Source: Liolophura sinensis | Taxonomy: Eukaryota; Mollusca; Polyplacophora; Chitonida; Chitonidae | Direction: 5' to 3' | Assembly: GCF_032854445.1 (NCBI RefSeq) | Contig: NC_088300.1 | Location: 52,674,984 to 52,738,983 of the forward strand | Length of the DNA stretch: 64,000 nucleotides | Shown: in pieces, positions 1-11,862 of the stretch | How the letters are laid out: each line of letters opens with the position of its first letter | Position numbering within the stretch: the first letter of the stretch is position 1 | Translations under genes and position numbers: made by a program | The notes under the pieces: model-generated | What the model was told of the DNA's origin: nothing | Database searches by the model: none | Seen by the model: the letters and a program-made list of their open reading frames with translations, nothing else

Positions 1-255
1 TTAATCTGAAATGTAAAGTTCATACTGAGCTTGTCCTAATAAACCTTTGAACAACTGGCGCCACTATACAGGGGAATAGCTGTGATCGGCCCTGTGTGGG
101 TGTACTGTGAACAGATGGAGGGTAGGGGTCTTGTCTTTGGTATTGAGTAGGACCTGCTACAAGGATACACCGTGGGTGATAAGACTAAAGTAATGCTGAA
201 TGTAATGGTGTTGAACCCCAAACATACAAACACATATATCGTTGACTGTTTACAG
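1..255 (+). other. 3' end of an intron of BTB gene A
   Basis: This non-coding stretch runs up to a clear acceptor (tttacag, AG at 254-255). The upstream coding exon of the BTB gene lies outside the window. I see no other gene in it; the short reverse-strand open frame has no recognisable domain. Confidence 0.6.
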
Positions 256-1324
256 GTTTCTCTACACCGACGATATCAAACTGACTGAGGAGAATGCATC
301 AGAACTGTTGAGGATTTCTCACGAGTACGGGGCACCTCAACTGACAACTGAATGTGTCCGTTATTTATCTGCACATCTGACCGCCGACAACGTGCTCGAT
401 GTTCTGCATACCGCTGATCTCCTGGGCCTGCGAGAGTTGGAGCTTCAGAGCCTGTTGTACGTAGACAAAGAGGCCACTAATGTCTTGCGAACCGCTGACT
501 TCCCGGACTTGCCCAGCGATGTCGTGTCAAGGATTCTCCGGCGCGACACGCTCAATACTACGGAGATCTGGGTTTACCTGGCTGCTGTGGAATGGGCCAA
601 GGCGGAATGTTTTCGGAACAATCTCGAGCAATCCGGACCCAACAAGAGGGAGGCACTCAAGGCATTTTTCAGTCACATTCGCTTGACAAACCTCACGACT
701 ACCGAGGTTGCTGACGTCGTGGCGAAGGACGAACTACTGACTCAGCCAGAAATGATTGACCTGCTCCTGTATCTTGCGGCATCAGAAAAGCCCCAAATCG
801 ACAGCTTTCCAATCAGAGAAGAAAGGCATTTCCCAAAACGTGTATCGGTGTGTCAAAGGTACAACGAGGAATCAACGACACTGAAACCCCTGGAGGAAGA
901 ATTCACGCTGACCGTCAACTCGGATTGCGCACTGATGGGACTCATTCTTTGTAAGTTCCTCACGGATCGGAAAGATGAGCTGGCAATGTTTGACGGAGGA
1001 CTCACCGTCATCAACCATTGCACCGATGATGTGATTTCAGTCCCGTTTATCCTGACCGCGGATTCCAAGGACGACCACACCCAGGATGTGCAGCTAGAAA
1101 AGCCGATCATCCTGGAAAAAGACAAAGAATATCAGATGATTTTGTCTGGGAGGGCGGTGTTGACTTCAGATAGGGCGCTCAACGGCCTGTCGTCTTTCAG
1201 CGTGTCCATGGGAAAGTTCCCAAACATGAGTGTCCAGATGGGATCTTTCAACATCACACTCACACAGTCTGGCAAGAGGAGCTCGCGCACACCCCTGGTC
1301 GGTCTACTGGTGGTGATGCCTTAG
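256..1324 (+). CDS. BTB/POZ-BACK-PHR protein A (BTBD6/BTBD3-like), 3' coding exon only
   Basis: This is the last coding exon of a BTB-BACK-PHR protein, a family that usually recruits substrates to Cul3 ubiquitin ligases. The exon starts after the acceptor at 254-255 and finishes a split Lys codon, then reads FLYTDDIKLTEEN, the typical end of a BTB domain (compare YMYSDEIDLE in BTBD6). Next come the BACK helices, including LQSLLYVDKEA and VYLAAVEWAKAEC, with the family's NKREAL-type motif. The PHR-like beta sandwich starts near FTLTVNSDCALMGL. The frame stays open to TAG at 1322-1324. The BTB N-terminus lies upstream of the window, so the gene is partial here. Intron phase and position match gene B at 3881-7058, which indicates a tandem duplication. 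The two proteins are clearly diverged. Family assignment is firm; the exact orthologue is not. Confidence 0.88.
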
Positions 1325-2732
1325 GTACACGCATTCCCAACACCATATCCGTGGAGATACAACGATAGTTAACAATCATGGTTTAGTCAGGCATTTTTTA
1401 GCTCTTGTGTATAAACATGTCTAATTGGATTAAACAACAGTGTGCATATATAGTACAACAAACTGTGTCAATGTCTTATAATGATATGTTTAAATTTGCT
1501 GGTATAGAATACCGTGTTTTTATTTCTTTTTCAATTGTGTATTTATTTATTTTTTTGCAGGTTGATTCCTTCACAACTCCTGTTTTCACAATCGGGCACC
1601 TATAGCAGTTAGCAAGGCTGCTCGAAGCTTTGTCTTGAACTCTCTCACAGTTCATGGTCTAGGATATGATATACTGTAACTGTTTGAAGCCTAAATTCGA
1701 CTCAACAAGTTTCCCCACCTAAAGGATTAATGTCCAGATTCACCTACTTGTCCTAATTATAAACATTATAACCCGTTTAAACAGTATGTTACCGGGACGG
1801 CTTCTGAGAAACATAATGATGACCGAAATCCACCCAAAACAATAGATTTACTGTGCTGGGGGATCTCCAGTTGGCTCAGCGGGTGAGGTCATAGATGGCC
1901 AACCTAAAGCTGGCATAAATAACCTGGGAATTCGTATCAAAGCTATGTCATTTTCGAGATAGAGTCTATCTACAAAGAAGAAAATATACTGTCAAATCAA
2001 TTTGATCCCATAGTGGACAACGTTAGAGTTCCGATTTATGAGGCTGATTTCTCTGGCCAGACTTCAGATTCCGTGTTTTCAGACGTTGAATTTGATCTTT
2101 CTTCTGTCATTTCCAACCACACTTCATCCAGCCGTGTTCATCATCAGATTTAATATTTATTTACTATTCTCTCTATTTTACACTCAATTTAACAATATAT
2201 ACATGGTTAGCTAACTATGAATAAATAGTAAATCTGGACAATAATCCTTCAAGTATAACATTAGATCTATGCAATACGAAAACCTCAGTCCAAAAGAGTC
2301 AAGAAACATAAGTATTTTTCCTGTAGGGGCACATATATGAACTTCAAGAAAGTTATGAATTAACCTGTCCATATCAGATAATACACATTCCCGTAATGTG
2401 CCAAAACATGAACAGTCTGTGTATGGTCGAATTTTTTGATGATTCATAGGGTGATTGTTTGCTAAGCTAGAAACGTATTTAGAGTATACCTTTATCTGCT
2501 ATATAGAGTATAGCTCAAACTTTCATGTTTGCAAAGTCAATGCAAAATCAATAAAGGTTTTATACCCTGCTTGGCATTTGCCTTTTAAGAAGGATGCAGT
2601 ATATATAGTGTTTGTAGCTGTCCTTAATATTTTCTGTGCACAATATCTCGATCATATCAAAGAACCGGATTTAAAATTATTAAGATAATTGTTTCGTCTT
2701 GCATTCTATAGTGAGTTTGTGATTGACTGCTT
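1325..2732. other. Intergenic DNA and likely 3' UTR of BTB gene A
   Basis: No coding exon is convincing here. Around 1865-1950 there is a weak tRNA-like segment (ggctcagcgggtgag followed about 50 bases later by an ggaattcgtatcaa-type B box), possibly an eroded SINE head. A canonical AATAAA lies at 2550-2555, 1.2 kb after the stop codon, so its use by gene A is uncertain. Confidence 0.4.
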
Positions 2733-2828
2733 ATGCCGCACTCAAGAGTATTTCACTTATGTGTTGGGTGGAAAGTATGAGGTCCTACAGTTTCATGATG
2801 CATGAGTGGAGGAAACCGCGGTACGTTG
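2733..2828 (-). repeat. Fragment of tRNA-SINE family A
   Basis: The segment contains gccgcactcaagagtatttc followed by cacttat and, about 50 bases later, gtggaggaaaccg. This is the reverse complement of the conserved 3' core of the SINE seen complete at 18395-18645. It is strongly diverged and lacks the tRNA-like head. Confidence 0.5.
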
Positions 2829-3689
2829 AGTAAATCAACGGCTTTAGACAAGTAACTGACAAGTAACCCATTTTCACACACGTGACGCATGGATTGGCGC
2901 GCTCAATATGTGTGCCATATTGGTGAGAAATATATGTTCATGTCAGACTACATACTGTATAATGGCCTAAAGCGCTATCAACTTTTTTTTTTATCGCCAA
3001 AATTCCGGGGCAATAATTAAGGCAAGAAAATTACATACTTCATTGTTCGATATCGGAATTGAAACCACGTGTCGAATGTCTAACGATAAGTGAGTTTCAT
3101 AATTTTGTTTTTTGTAGCAGTGTATCTTACGAAATCTAAAAAATAAAAGTATAGCATAGCAGGTGTGTATAAAGAGGCGGTCAAACCACACTATAATTAA
3201 TGTAACAGTGATCGGCTATCTGTTTCACCTCCTATAACTGCATTAAATGCTACCCAACGTATACATGCCCTATAGTTTTGTGACATATCGGTAAGGCCGT
3301 ACATAACAACACAATACCCTCTTTACGACATACCATACTATAACCTACCGGTTATACGGCTAGGATCTCTGCCTGGAGAGAGCAACCATTTATGTGCCAT
3401 GTATACACATACAGACCACATATTTTAAAATTTGTGTACATTAACTAGGAGAATGTGATAGTGTATTGTGTAGTGCATACAGTTTGTATATCAGTAAGGC
3501 GTTTACGAGGCAATGGGCACACAATGAAGTCAGCTCACATATACTGCAGGATTTAAGTAGGGCTGTCGATTAACTTAGTGGGGTTTTCTATTCTCTGGTT
3601 ACCTTCCTGTGGAAAGATTCGGGTATATGTAAGAGCTACACCCAACCTATATAACAGCAGCTCTTAATCGCATCAAGCACATTGGATTG
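2829..3689. other. Intergenic DNA between the BTB genes
   Basis: I find no gene or recognisable repeat. The sequence is AT-rich with scattered short open frames that lack domains or splice context. Confidence 0.4.
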
Positions 3690-3880
3690 GGCTTAACGTA
3701 ACCCGGGTGTGAATGTCGCATGGGTGCTGTGAAATGGCGTGCTTAGCAACCAGTTTTGACGCTTGTCCGTGGGTGACGGAATTATTCGACCCTTTCCTTC
3801 GCGTCGGGGGCACAGACTGCTAGGGGAAAGGCGTGACTCTAACTTATCCATGAACCTTGGGTAGAAAACAAACTTTCGAT
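3690..3880 (+). promoter_or_regulatory. Probable promoter and 5' UTR region of BTB gene B
   Basis: This stretch just upstream of the chosen ATG (3881) is richer in G+C and CpG than its surroundings (for example cccttccttcgcgtcggggg near 3790-3810). A short upstream ATG at 3850 ends in TAG after four codons, so it could act as a tiny uORF. No TATA box is evident. This is inference from composition and position. Confidence 0.3.
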
Positions 3881-6800
3881 ATGGACACTTTACGGAAATA
3901 TAAACAGCGTGAGTCGAACAACTGGCAGGCGAGTAAGAATCTTGTAGGATGCCTTGACCATATTCTCAGCACTGAAAGAATGGCCGACATTGCCATTGTC
4001 TTCCCGGGGCAAGGGAAGGGAGAGGTCAGTATTAACGCTCACAGATTGATCCTTGCCGCACGAAGCCCAGTGTTCGAGAGCATTTTCTTTGGGACGGAGT
4101 CGAAGAAGAGCCGTTACATCGAGGAGACTGACATTCCACCAGGTCCATTTAAAGTCTTGCTGAAGTAAGTGTGTGGTATATTCATATCATGTTACCCTTT
4201 GATTGCTTACATGATTTTCGTGGAGGCACTTTAAACTTCCTAATTTAAACAGAATATAGTTGTTTACATATAAGAATAGCTGGAATATGTGCGCCTTTTT
4301 AAATGTATACTCAACGAAAATATAAACGCACTAAGCAATTTTATGTTGATTTCTCTGAGTATTAAATAACATGTTAACTCAACAATTAGGGTAAGTATTC
4401 TTCATCATTTGTGAATTCAATTTCGACCAGATTTTCACATTTTAGGGCAATAATTCAGGAGATATGGCAGCGTGAAAAGAGTGGTCGGTAATCACAGTTC
4501 ACAGCAGTCATTACCGAGTTTGTCCACTCTTAGCATCGAAGAGCGTGAACTGTGTTTACCGACCACTGTGTTTTCACGTTGCCATTGCACCTTACCATAA
4601 AATGCGATAATCTGGTGGAAATCGAAGCCACAGTTGATAATGAATACTTACCCTAAAAGATGAGGTAACACGTTATTTAATACTCAGAGAAGACAATATA
4701 AAATTGCTTCGCGCATTTATGTTTTTGTTGAGTACATATTTAGTACTGTCTGCGTAAACTGAGCAAACTAAATCCAGAAGATCTTGCCAAAAACATGCAG
4801 AAGGGTTTAACTTTTATCCAGCTTGAAGTCATGGCGTACTCTCACAATTAAAGTGTAAATCTCTTTTCCACTGATGATTAGGGCATACAAGGATAAAAGG
4901 ATATATGCAATATTTAAATTTGGTCATGTGGGTGGCATAGTAGTATAAATATGTGTTCTACTACAGGGCCCGCATGTCCAGTGCTTAACATTATAGCTGG
5001 TGCATTCCATTTGTCAGATTGTGCTTTACTTTGCACACGCACACACTAAAATTGTTTTGGGAAGTATACAATAAAAGTGAAATATTCACGAACAGCAGAG
5101 GATAATCCCCCAGTCCGGACAGCTCTGTATAGAGTAGAGAGATTGAAGGCGCTGTGTATGGTTTGAAGCTCTGGAGAACTCAGCACAGAAAAGCAGAGTA
5201 AACCTCCGGCAAGTCACTGCATGAAGCAGTATATGTGCCCAACAACATTCAACCGGAGCGAGCATGGTCGATGATTAGCGTGTTAGAGTAGCAAAATGAC
5301 TCAAACCAATGGGGGCGTCGTGAGTTCAGGTCACATATTTCACTTATACGACGGCGGTCAGCATTTTGATGGAAGGAAACGGGACAGAGCTCGGAGAAAA
5401 TTGCGACCACCCACAGGTCGCTGACAGACCTTCTCACATGCATGTATATGACTGGAGGAAAGGCCAACATGCATGGGCCGGGCTTGAACTCATAACGCGC
5501 GCACTGGAAAAGCGACCCCAAAAAAGTCAAAATTCAAATATGAATTGAGTCAGAGCACCAAAAGTGACTGGTACCTGGTAACTCCCTATACGTGAAGCAC
5601 TTTGCTTCTCTTTGCATGATTACGTTCTCGTTTCGTACTTCACTTATATACTTTATTAGTTCTTAGGTGGTTTGTGTTAAACGTCGGTTTTGGAATTGGT
5701 CTTGTGAACGACGGTGGGCGACTGGTATACGAATGGTATACGAATATCTGTTGAATGTTTGTTAATGTCTATTTTGCATTCGAAATGCGATAACTTGTGC
5801 GACTGTTTGGAATTCAGTATTTTGGCTTTTACTTATAATTCATCGCAAAATATCATTTGCTCTCAAACATATGTCACAATATCTCTCTTTGATGTTAGAA
5901 TATCGTATCTATTATTGCAGCACCATCACCCGTTTATATGCTTGCCCATATATTGTGGTTTACAGGTATATATACACAGACGAAGCAGACTTAACGGCAG
6001 AGAATGTTCTCCACGTTCTCAATGCTTCAGAGAAGTACAAGGTCCCTTCGTTGACACAGAAATGCTGTGCTCACCTCATCCCCATCCTGTCACCAGAGAC
6101 AGTCTGCGGAGTCTTGGAAACGGCGTGTAACTTTGGCCTCACAGAACTACAGATGCGATGTTACGTCTATATCGACGAACACGCCACAAAAGTTCTTACC
6201 ACTGAAGGCTTTGTTCGACTATCCAGACCAGTGATGGCGAAGGTCATCAAGAGGCGTACCCTGGACATCACAGAACTGAACGTGTACAAAGCCGTGGTGG
6301 CCTGGGCGGAGATGGAACTGAAGAAACAGAAGATGGACAAGTCGGCAGAGAACAAGAGAAAGATGATAGGTGCAGAGTTCTCGCTGCTAAGGATCCCTTG
6401 TATACCACAACAACAGTTCGCAGACCACGTGGTGAAAGGGAACCTGCTGACTGGAGACGAAGTTCTGCAGGTGTTCATGCACTACACAGCATCGGACAAA
6501 AAACCTCTGAGGTTTGTGGACACTCGGCCGAGAAAACCAGGTCTGATTAAGGTAAACCGGTATACGTCCAGTCGAGACATAACCACTGCCTGTAAGGGTC
6601 CGCTAACAGGGAAGGTGAACATAGAAGTGAATGAAAACATGATCCTCCTAGGCTTTATGGTGAAGGGCCTCAGGTTTAAGTGTCTCATCGAAACGTTGCC
6701 TTTGAACAAAGTAGTCGGTCATGTCGACGTCACGTGCGGTAAGACGAAAGAAAAGATTCTGATATCAGTTAACTGCCCGGAAGCCACAGACAGGTGTCCC

Positions 6801-7058
6801 ATTGAGAGGATAAACTTTGACAGACCGGTGCTTGTGGAGAAGGGCAAAACGTGTGAGATGGACTTCAACGTCACATTCAGTCACGAAACAAAGCAAATTG
6901 GTGTTCAACAAAGTGACATGCAAATTATGTACTCTGCTGGAATGAATGCAACGGAGGACGTTACTATTGACGATTTGGAGGTTAAGTTTCCCAAGTCAAG
7001 TTCCGGAAATGCGTTACCTTGGTTGGCTACATTTGTTATGGCCCCATTCTCAGATTAA
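3881..7058 (+). CDS. BTB/POZ-BACK-PHR protein B (BTBD6/BTBD3-like), two exons
   Basis: Complete two-exon gene: exon 1 is 3881-4164 (donor gtaagt) and exon 2 is 5966-7058 (acceptor tttacag, stop TAA). The joined frame gives 458 residues, close to BTBD6-type proteins. An in-frame TTG 24 bases upstream exists, but the ATG at 3881 (cgatATGg) is the natural start. Residues 14-16 are NWQ, usual before the BTB domain; BTB spans about 20-130 (MADIAIVFPG, INAHRLILAARSPVF). BACK spans about 135-250 (VYKAVVAWAEMELKKQ, NKRKMIGAEF). The PHR-like domain spans about 280-455. Family members act as cytoplasmic Cul3 adaptors, and BTBD6 is known in neurogenesis; substrate specificity here is unknown. The gene lies 2.6 kb downstream of its paralogue on the same strand. 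The intron holds a foldback element (4308-4734) and SINE remains (5262-5515). Confidence 0.93.
4308..4734. mobile_element. Foldback (near-perfect palindromic) MITE in the BTB gene B intron
   Basis: The two halves are reverse complements over almost their full length (arms of about 205 bp). The left end reads tactcaacgaaaatataaac and the right end is its inverse (gtttttgttgagta). Internal blocks such as ctgagtattaaataac, gggtaagtattc and gtggtcggtaa recur inverted at matching distances. The outermost TA on each side fits a Tc1/mariner-type TA target duplication. No transposase is encoded. A transcript across it would form a long hairpin inside the intron. Confidence 0.8.
5262..5515. repeat. 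Two opposed, degraded copies of SINE family A
   Basis: Bases 5262-5330 match the tRNA-like head on the plus strand (tagcgtgttagagtagc, then gtcgtgagttcaggtc). Bases 5331-5515 match the body on the minus strand (tttcacttatacgacggcgg, later gggcttgaactcataacg). The element is therefore a head fragment joined to an inverted copy, most simply explained by one SINE inserting into another or by an inversion. Confidence 0.6.
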
Positions 7059-8689
7059 CAGAAATTTACAGGGATTTTTTTAAATGTAAAACGCTGTTAA
7101 TGTCACCTTAATGTCACAAAAAAATGTAATTGTTTACATGTATATGGTTAACTATCTTGCCAGTTATTGTCAAAAAGTGAAGTTAGCCTGTGTTGAAATA
7201 AGAAAAACTTACGGGAAGGCGATTCATATGCAGATGGAACAACGCATAGTAAAATGAAATCATCCATGTATATAATTTTATGTATGTGCATAGATGTGAT
7301 TATTATCCTGTTCTATACTCGTCTACACATACTGTTATTCAGCTATGAAATGGGGCTGTTGTGGGGTTGTTTTGTAAAGATGATCATACGTAAGCATTAT
7401 TCTTGTAATGGACTTTTAACATTGTGAAATTGCATCTGTACAGAGATTGTGTGGATGTTTACATGCAGGTGACATCAACCTGGAAGTGTATGGCATCGAC
7501 ACTACATCACAGTCCGTGACTAAAAGTTGTGCAAGTTTAATCTGTGTATCTGAAGTATTTCCCATATAATTTATCAGCCATCGCACTGGTGTTGGGAAAC
7601 ATGCCCTAAAGCACACGTCCAAGGTCTTCGCTACATGTATATAGGCATATTTCGAATTCGCTTATAACGCGGGGCAGCTTGAGGATTGCACGGCACCTGG
7701 TTGATGTTTGTAGGAAAATTTGAAATTTTAGGGCGACTGAGATCTCTTTGATTGTATTCATCTTATATAATTATGTTATTATGTTGTCTCTTTGAAATGT
7801 AAAAAAAAAAAAAAAAAAAAGAATTTCACTCCCATTTCCTCACTTTGACATTGTTCACATGTGCGTTCTGTGAGACGTCCTCCCTTTGGACGTTCTGCTT
7901 AAGGACCGCTGTTGTCGATCATGTTTATGGGTTATTTTTGTAATACATATTGTAATAGAATCATACACCTCTAGTGCCAGTCTTCCTCCCAATGAACATG
8001 CCTTAATTCCATCTAAATTTTCTCATACCAAATGTACGGATAGCAATCTGGTGTCACAATCAATTATCAAAGCCTCAATGACCTTTTATCCTATCCAACA
8101 TTCTCTGTAAAGATTAGCTTGCTCTGTAACAGAATGTTGGGTGAGATAAAATTTTCGCAGCCCATCACCCTGCCCGAAGAAAGAAAAAAATTTCAAACAA
8201 GGCAGACGTTGATATGAGTTGTCTGATTCAAAAGTTTTAATGGGTGGATTACTGTTGAAAGATGGTGGAAGTCTATATGACCGAAGCTGGGCGTTTACGG
8301 TAGGAACTTCCAGCTTAGCTTTGGACTAGTTGTGAGGTGTCTTGCATATGGCGTGTACATATGTATACATGACGCACCTTGATAATCAATCAAAACCTCT
8401 TACGTTTTTTAATTTTACAATGAGTACCGCAAATATTGACCAAAGAGTTCAGGGTTTCTAGCGCCTTGCTTCATAATTTTATCTATACAATACCGCTTAA
8501 CCCGGGACTAGAGGCATGTATGACAAATTTGATATAGGATCAGTTGCAATCAAAGTGCATTGGGATAATATTTTCACTGACAACAACTTATACATACCAG
8601 CATGGTAAATACATAATTTGGAGAATGGTTAAATTTATGTACGTGTAAACCATTCTTTGTGTTTCTCCGGAATGTTTGAAAACGAATGA
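7059..8689. other. 3' flank of BTB gene B
   Basis: AT-rich non-coding DNA with no clear AATAAA close to the stop codon. An uninterrupted A20 run sits at 7801-7820. I see no coding exon or recognised repeat. Short open frames at 7416-7622 (minus) and 7886-8110 (plus) carry no domain signal. Confidence 0.4.
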
Positions 8690-9010
8690 GTGCTTTTCCT
8701 GACATGAATCTCCTGACATTAATTTCTAACTTTATATACTGTCTTAGTTCATTGGTGGCTTGTTTTGAACGCTGGGAATTTTGAAAATTGGTCTTGTGAT
8801 TACCGATTTATAATGGTAGACGACTGGTGTATGAATGTCTTTCGACGCCTATTACTCTGCTCTCGATTCCTGTACGCAAAGGATGTAGAAAGTAATGGAT
8901 GAAGGTTACATGGACCTTGACAGGCCTGATCTATCTACATACTGAAACGATCAACATTGCTAGCAAAGTACGAAGTTTCAATGTCTATCATATCCATCTG
9001 CAAGCCTGCT
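8690..9010 (+). pseudogene. Possible relic of a third BTB-BACK-PHR copy
   Basis: Bases about 8735-8850 resemble the end of the BTB gene B intron at 5645-5750: both hold ttatatac, then ttagttc, then attggtcttgtga, then gcgactggtatacgaat or gacgactggtgtatgaat. About 90 bases further on, gacagg is followed by tatctacatactgaaacg, which loosely parallels the start of gene B exon 2 (tatatacacagacgaagcag). The coding part is too eroded to read as a BTB domain. This is inference from a by-eye alignment. Confidence 0.35.
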
Positions 9011-10063
9011 ATGAACAGAATTCTGTTCTTGTGGGTACATGTAGTCCTTGCCCTGGATTACCTAAATGTTGCAAATTTCGTGGTGGATGAGAACCCGGAT
9101 GACAGTGGATTCTAGAACCCTGTAAATTACATTTTTATTTTATTTATCACTGAAACAAGCTGGTAGATTGTTACGTGAGCTAGGCCAACAAGTGTAGGCT
9201 ACAATGTTGATGAATTTCGCCGCTTTCGCATGGAAATATTTTTTTTACAACCATCCACTTCATAAATGGTAGACATTTAATAGATGAAAAAAAAAATTGC
9301 ACATGTACAAAATAATTCCACGTAAGTCTATAGTCTGGGAATATGCATGGATACATAAACCAAACGCGTTTCCATAACTGCAATGTTCTCGACATAAACG
9401 CTTTAAGTTTCACATCAACGGGCCTAGAGAAACTAGTTAGTGGACCGGGCCTATAAAGTCTCAGACTGAATAGTTTCCCAGTGCGAACAGTAAAATTACA
9501 CCAAAAGGACAGCTAAGACTTGGTAAAGCAGTTTATGCGTTGTTAAAAAAGACGACTCGACAAGGATAACTGATATAGCGGCAACAGCTCATGCGGGAGG
9601 TGGAAGAAGGACCGCTCCCTCACTAGCGTGAAAAGTAGGTCAAATTTCTACTTCCTGTTGCCATTTTCAAAATGTAAACTTACGCCACAGTCAGCGAGGT
9701 CTCGGCGTGAATTGTTAAGATGGATGGTGGTTGCACGAGGAAGTCACTGAGGCAAATACCGTGACTTGCGATATATATATTGTGCGAAAGTTGAGTATTA
9801 GGCCTATAAATTGTAATAGATTGTAAAGAGTTGTAACGATGATTTGCGGGATCAAAAGACACAGTGAGTTTACAACAACAACAACACAACCAGCAGTGAG
9901 TGGCTTACTGAGTATTTCGTTGTCTAAAGCCTTCCCCTCGATATGATGAAGGACACAGTGTCTTTAAACATCCGTTGGTCTCTTAACGTAGCATGTAAGA
10001 AATGCAGGGAATCGAGAAGTTTAGATCCACGTCCACTTGTGAACGCTGTCACTCTCGAGCACC
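9011..10063. other. Non-coding DNA with possible CpG-containing segment
   Basis: No gene recognised. A somewhat GC-richer stretch at 9560-9730 could be the promoter of the unrecognised gene downstream, but I found no first exon. A short CAA microsatellite lies at 9868-9882. Confidence 0.3.
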
Positions 10064-10628
10064 CAGTCCATCTAGATGGACTCAGTGTGCTATTTTAAAA
10101 TTCTGACATTGATCGTAACACTGAGTCTATCAGCGCCTCTCAAAGACCATAGCGCGGATTTCAAACTCCCATCTCCTTCCAACTTATGGCAGTCCAACTC
10201 ACGTCGTCTGTGAAAATATATGTTATTTTCTGGTGGAATCTTTAATACCATCCACTTAATTTACTATCCACACCAATGGAACTAATTCACTCGCTGCCTT
10301 GTAGTCACACTAACTGCCAGAAGTGCCTACTTCTGGGTATAAAGTGCTACTGAGTTTTGGCATTGAAATCTTTGAGAAAACTATTATATTTCCATTGTTG
10401 AAAAACTTCAATCTTCTTACTTCAAAACATTGAGGCATAAGAAAGAACATGTATTTTTAGTGTAGGTAAGTCTGGGTGCTGTCAGCGTGGACTTCATTGA
10501 AATTGGCCCCATTGAGTTGGAGTGTGCAGATGTGCGGCGATTTGTTTGAGAGGTGGCGATGGACTCAGTGTTACGATGAATGTCAGAATGTTAAACTGGA
10601 CACTAGAGTCCATCTAGATGAACTCTAA
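10064..10628. mobile_element. Non-autonomous TIR element, copy 1 (CCATCTAGATGG family)
   Basis: The ends are inverted repeats of about 70 bp. The left end reads agtccatctagatggactca, then attctgacattgatcgtaac and gcgcctctcaa. The right end is the inverse (ttgagaggtggcgatggact, gttacgatgaatgtcag, gagtccatctagatgaactc). The interior has no open frame and is similar to a second copy at 23243-23800, including the shared gtatttttagtg then aggtaagt. Target duplications are not obvious. Confidence 0.65.
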
Positions 10629-10795
10629 CCTACAAAGCCACATAGTAAGAGCACCTATATATAAAAAGCACTTCTAGGAGGATGGTATATTATTATGGCA
10701 TATACATGGTTTACGGACTGGATTTATGTGAATGTGTGAGTGCGAATGTGCATGAGTAAAATGTAGCCAGATTATTAAATGTCCACGCTATTATT

Positions 10796-11737
10796 AGCCC
10801 GAGATTGCTCCGACAGTAGGTTTGGCAAAATTTTGTTCGGCCATGAATGACCACAAACCTATGTCAGGACGCTCAATTTAAAAACCTAATGTAGTTGCAC
10901 TGCCACGGCATTTCAGACAAAAATTATATATCAAAAACATCTCCACGGCCTTAACTTTTCGTCTGTGGATTTATCATAAGCACAGCGTCAATCTGTTATT
11001 TCCGAGGCCACATGTGTCTGAGATCCCTTGGTGATGCTCAAAGCGAACATCTAGTGACTGCCTCGACATACTGTGCCTTCTCAGTAATTACCGATACTTG
11101 CTAATTGAGACACTTGGAAGGAAGTGGGTAGATCACAGAAATCATAGAAGCTAAGGGCTCACAGCGGCCATGCCAACTAGCCCGGCTGGAGAATAGACCT
11201 ACCCTGGCCTGTAACACCAGGCTTTCCTTACAGCTTGTCCACGGCAACTCACGATGTCATTTTTCAGTGTATAGGGTGGTTTAAATAAAATAAAAAAATA
11301 TTTTATACCAGATCTTCAACCAAATTTCTCACCATGCCGTGTTCCCGGCTGTGTTTTATAAACTATGCTACCCGATATTTAAAGCCGATGGTTGTGTTGT
11401 GTGACATTATTTACAGGGGAGCATTCAACACCCTACCACATTAGGTATTATATCTGCAGGATTGTTGTGAATCTACCAATCGATTGTCTTCCTCCCCACT
11501 TGTGTTTGAGGCCATATAAGAATGGATCATGGATGAATAGCTTTTGATCATTGAATTAAGAATGCTGCTTTACTCATGTAGATAAAACACCTGTAGCATC
11601 ATTCAGAGGGTATGGTACTTGACACGGGCAAGTAACTGCATCAGGTTTTTAAATTTAACATGCTCTGATGTTGGCTTGGGGATCTCCTTGGCCGAACAAA
11701 ATTTTGCTCAACCAAACGTCAGAGAAATCTCAGACTA
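10796..11737. mobile_element. hAT-like MITE with imperfect 9-bp target duplication
   Basis: An inverted repeat of about 45 bp bounds 942 bp. The left end has gagattgctccgac and, internally, ggcaaaattttgttcggcca. The right end has tggccgaacaaaattttgct and then gtcagagaaatctcagacta. The flanks are GCTATTATT (10787-10795) and GCTATTGTT (11738-11746), identical at 8 of 9 positions. TA(G)-type termini with an 8-bp-class duplication are typical of hAT elements. No transposase frame is visible. Confidence 0.6.
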
Positions 11738-11862
11738 GCTATTGTTAAATAGCTCCATCTCTGGAAAATGGACAACAATTTGCGGGCTCAATTCCGGATC
11801 ATGAATTTTACTGCTAGCCTTTGGAAGCCTGTCTGTTCACGATTGTGATCTTACTTTTCCAG

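Noticed and set aside
7801-7820. A20 run as evidence of a retrocopy poly(A) tail
   Set aside because: The DNA upstream shows no processed coding sequence and no flanking duplication was found.
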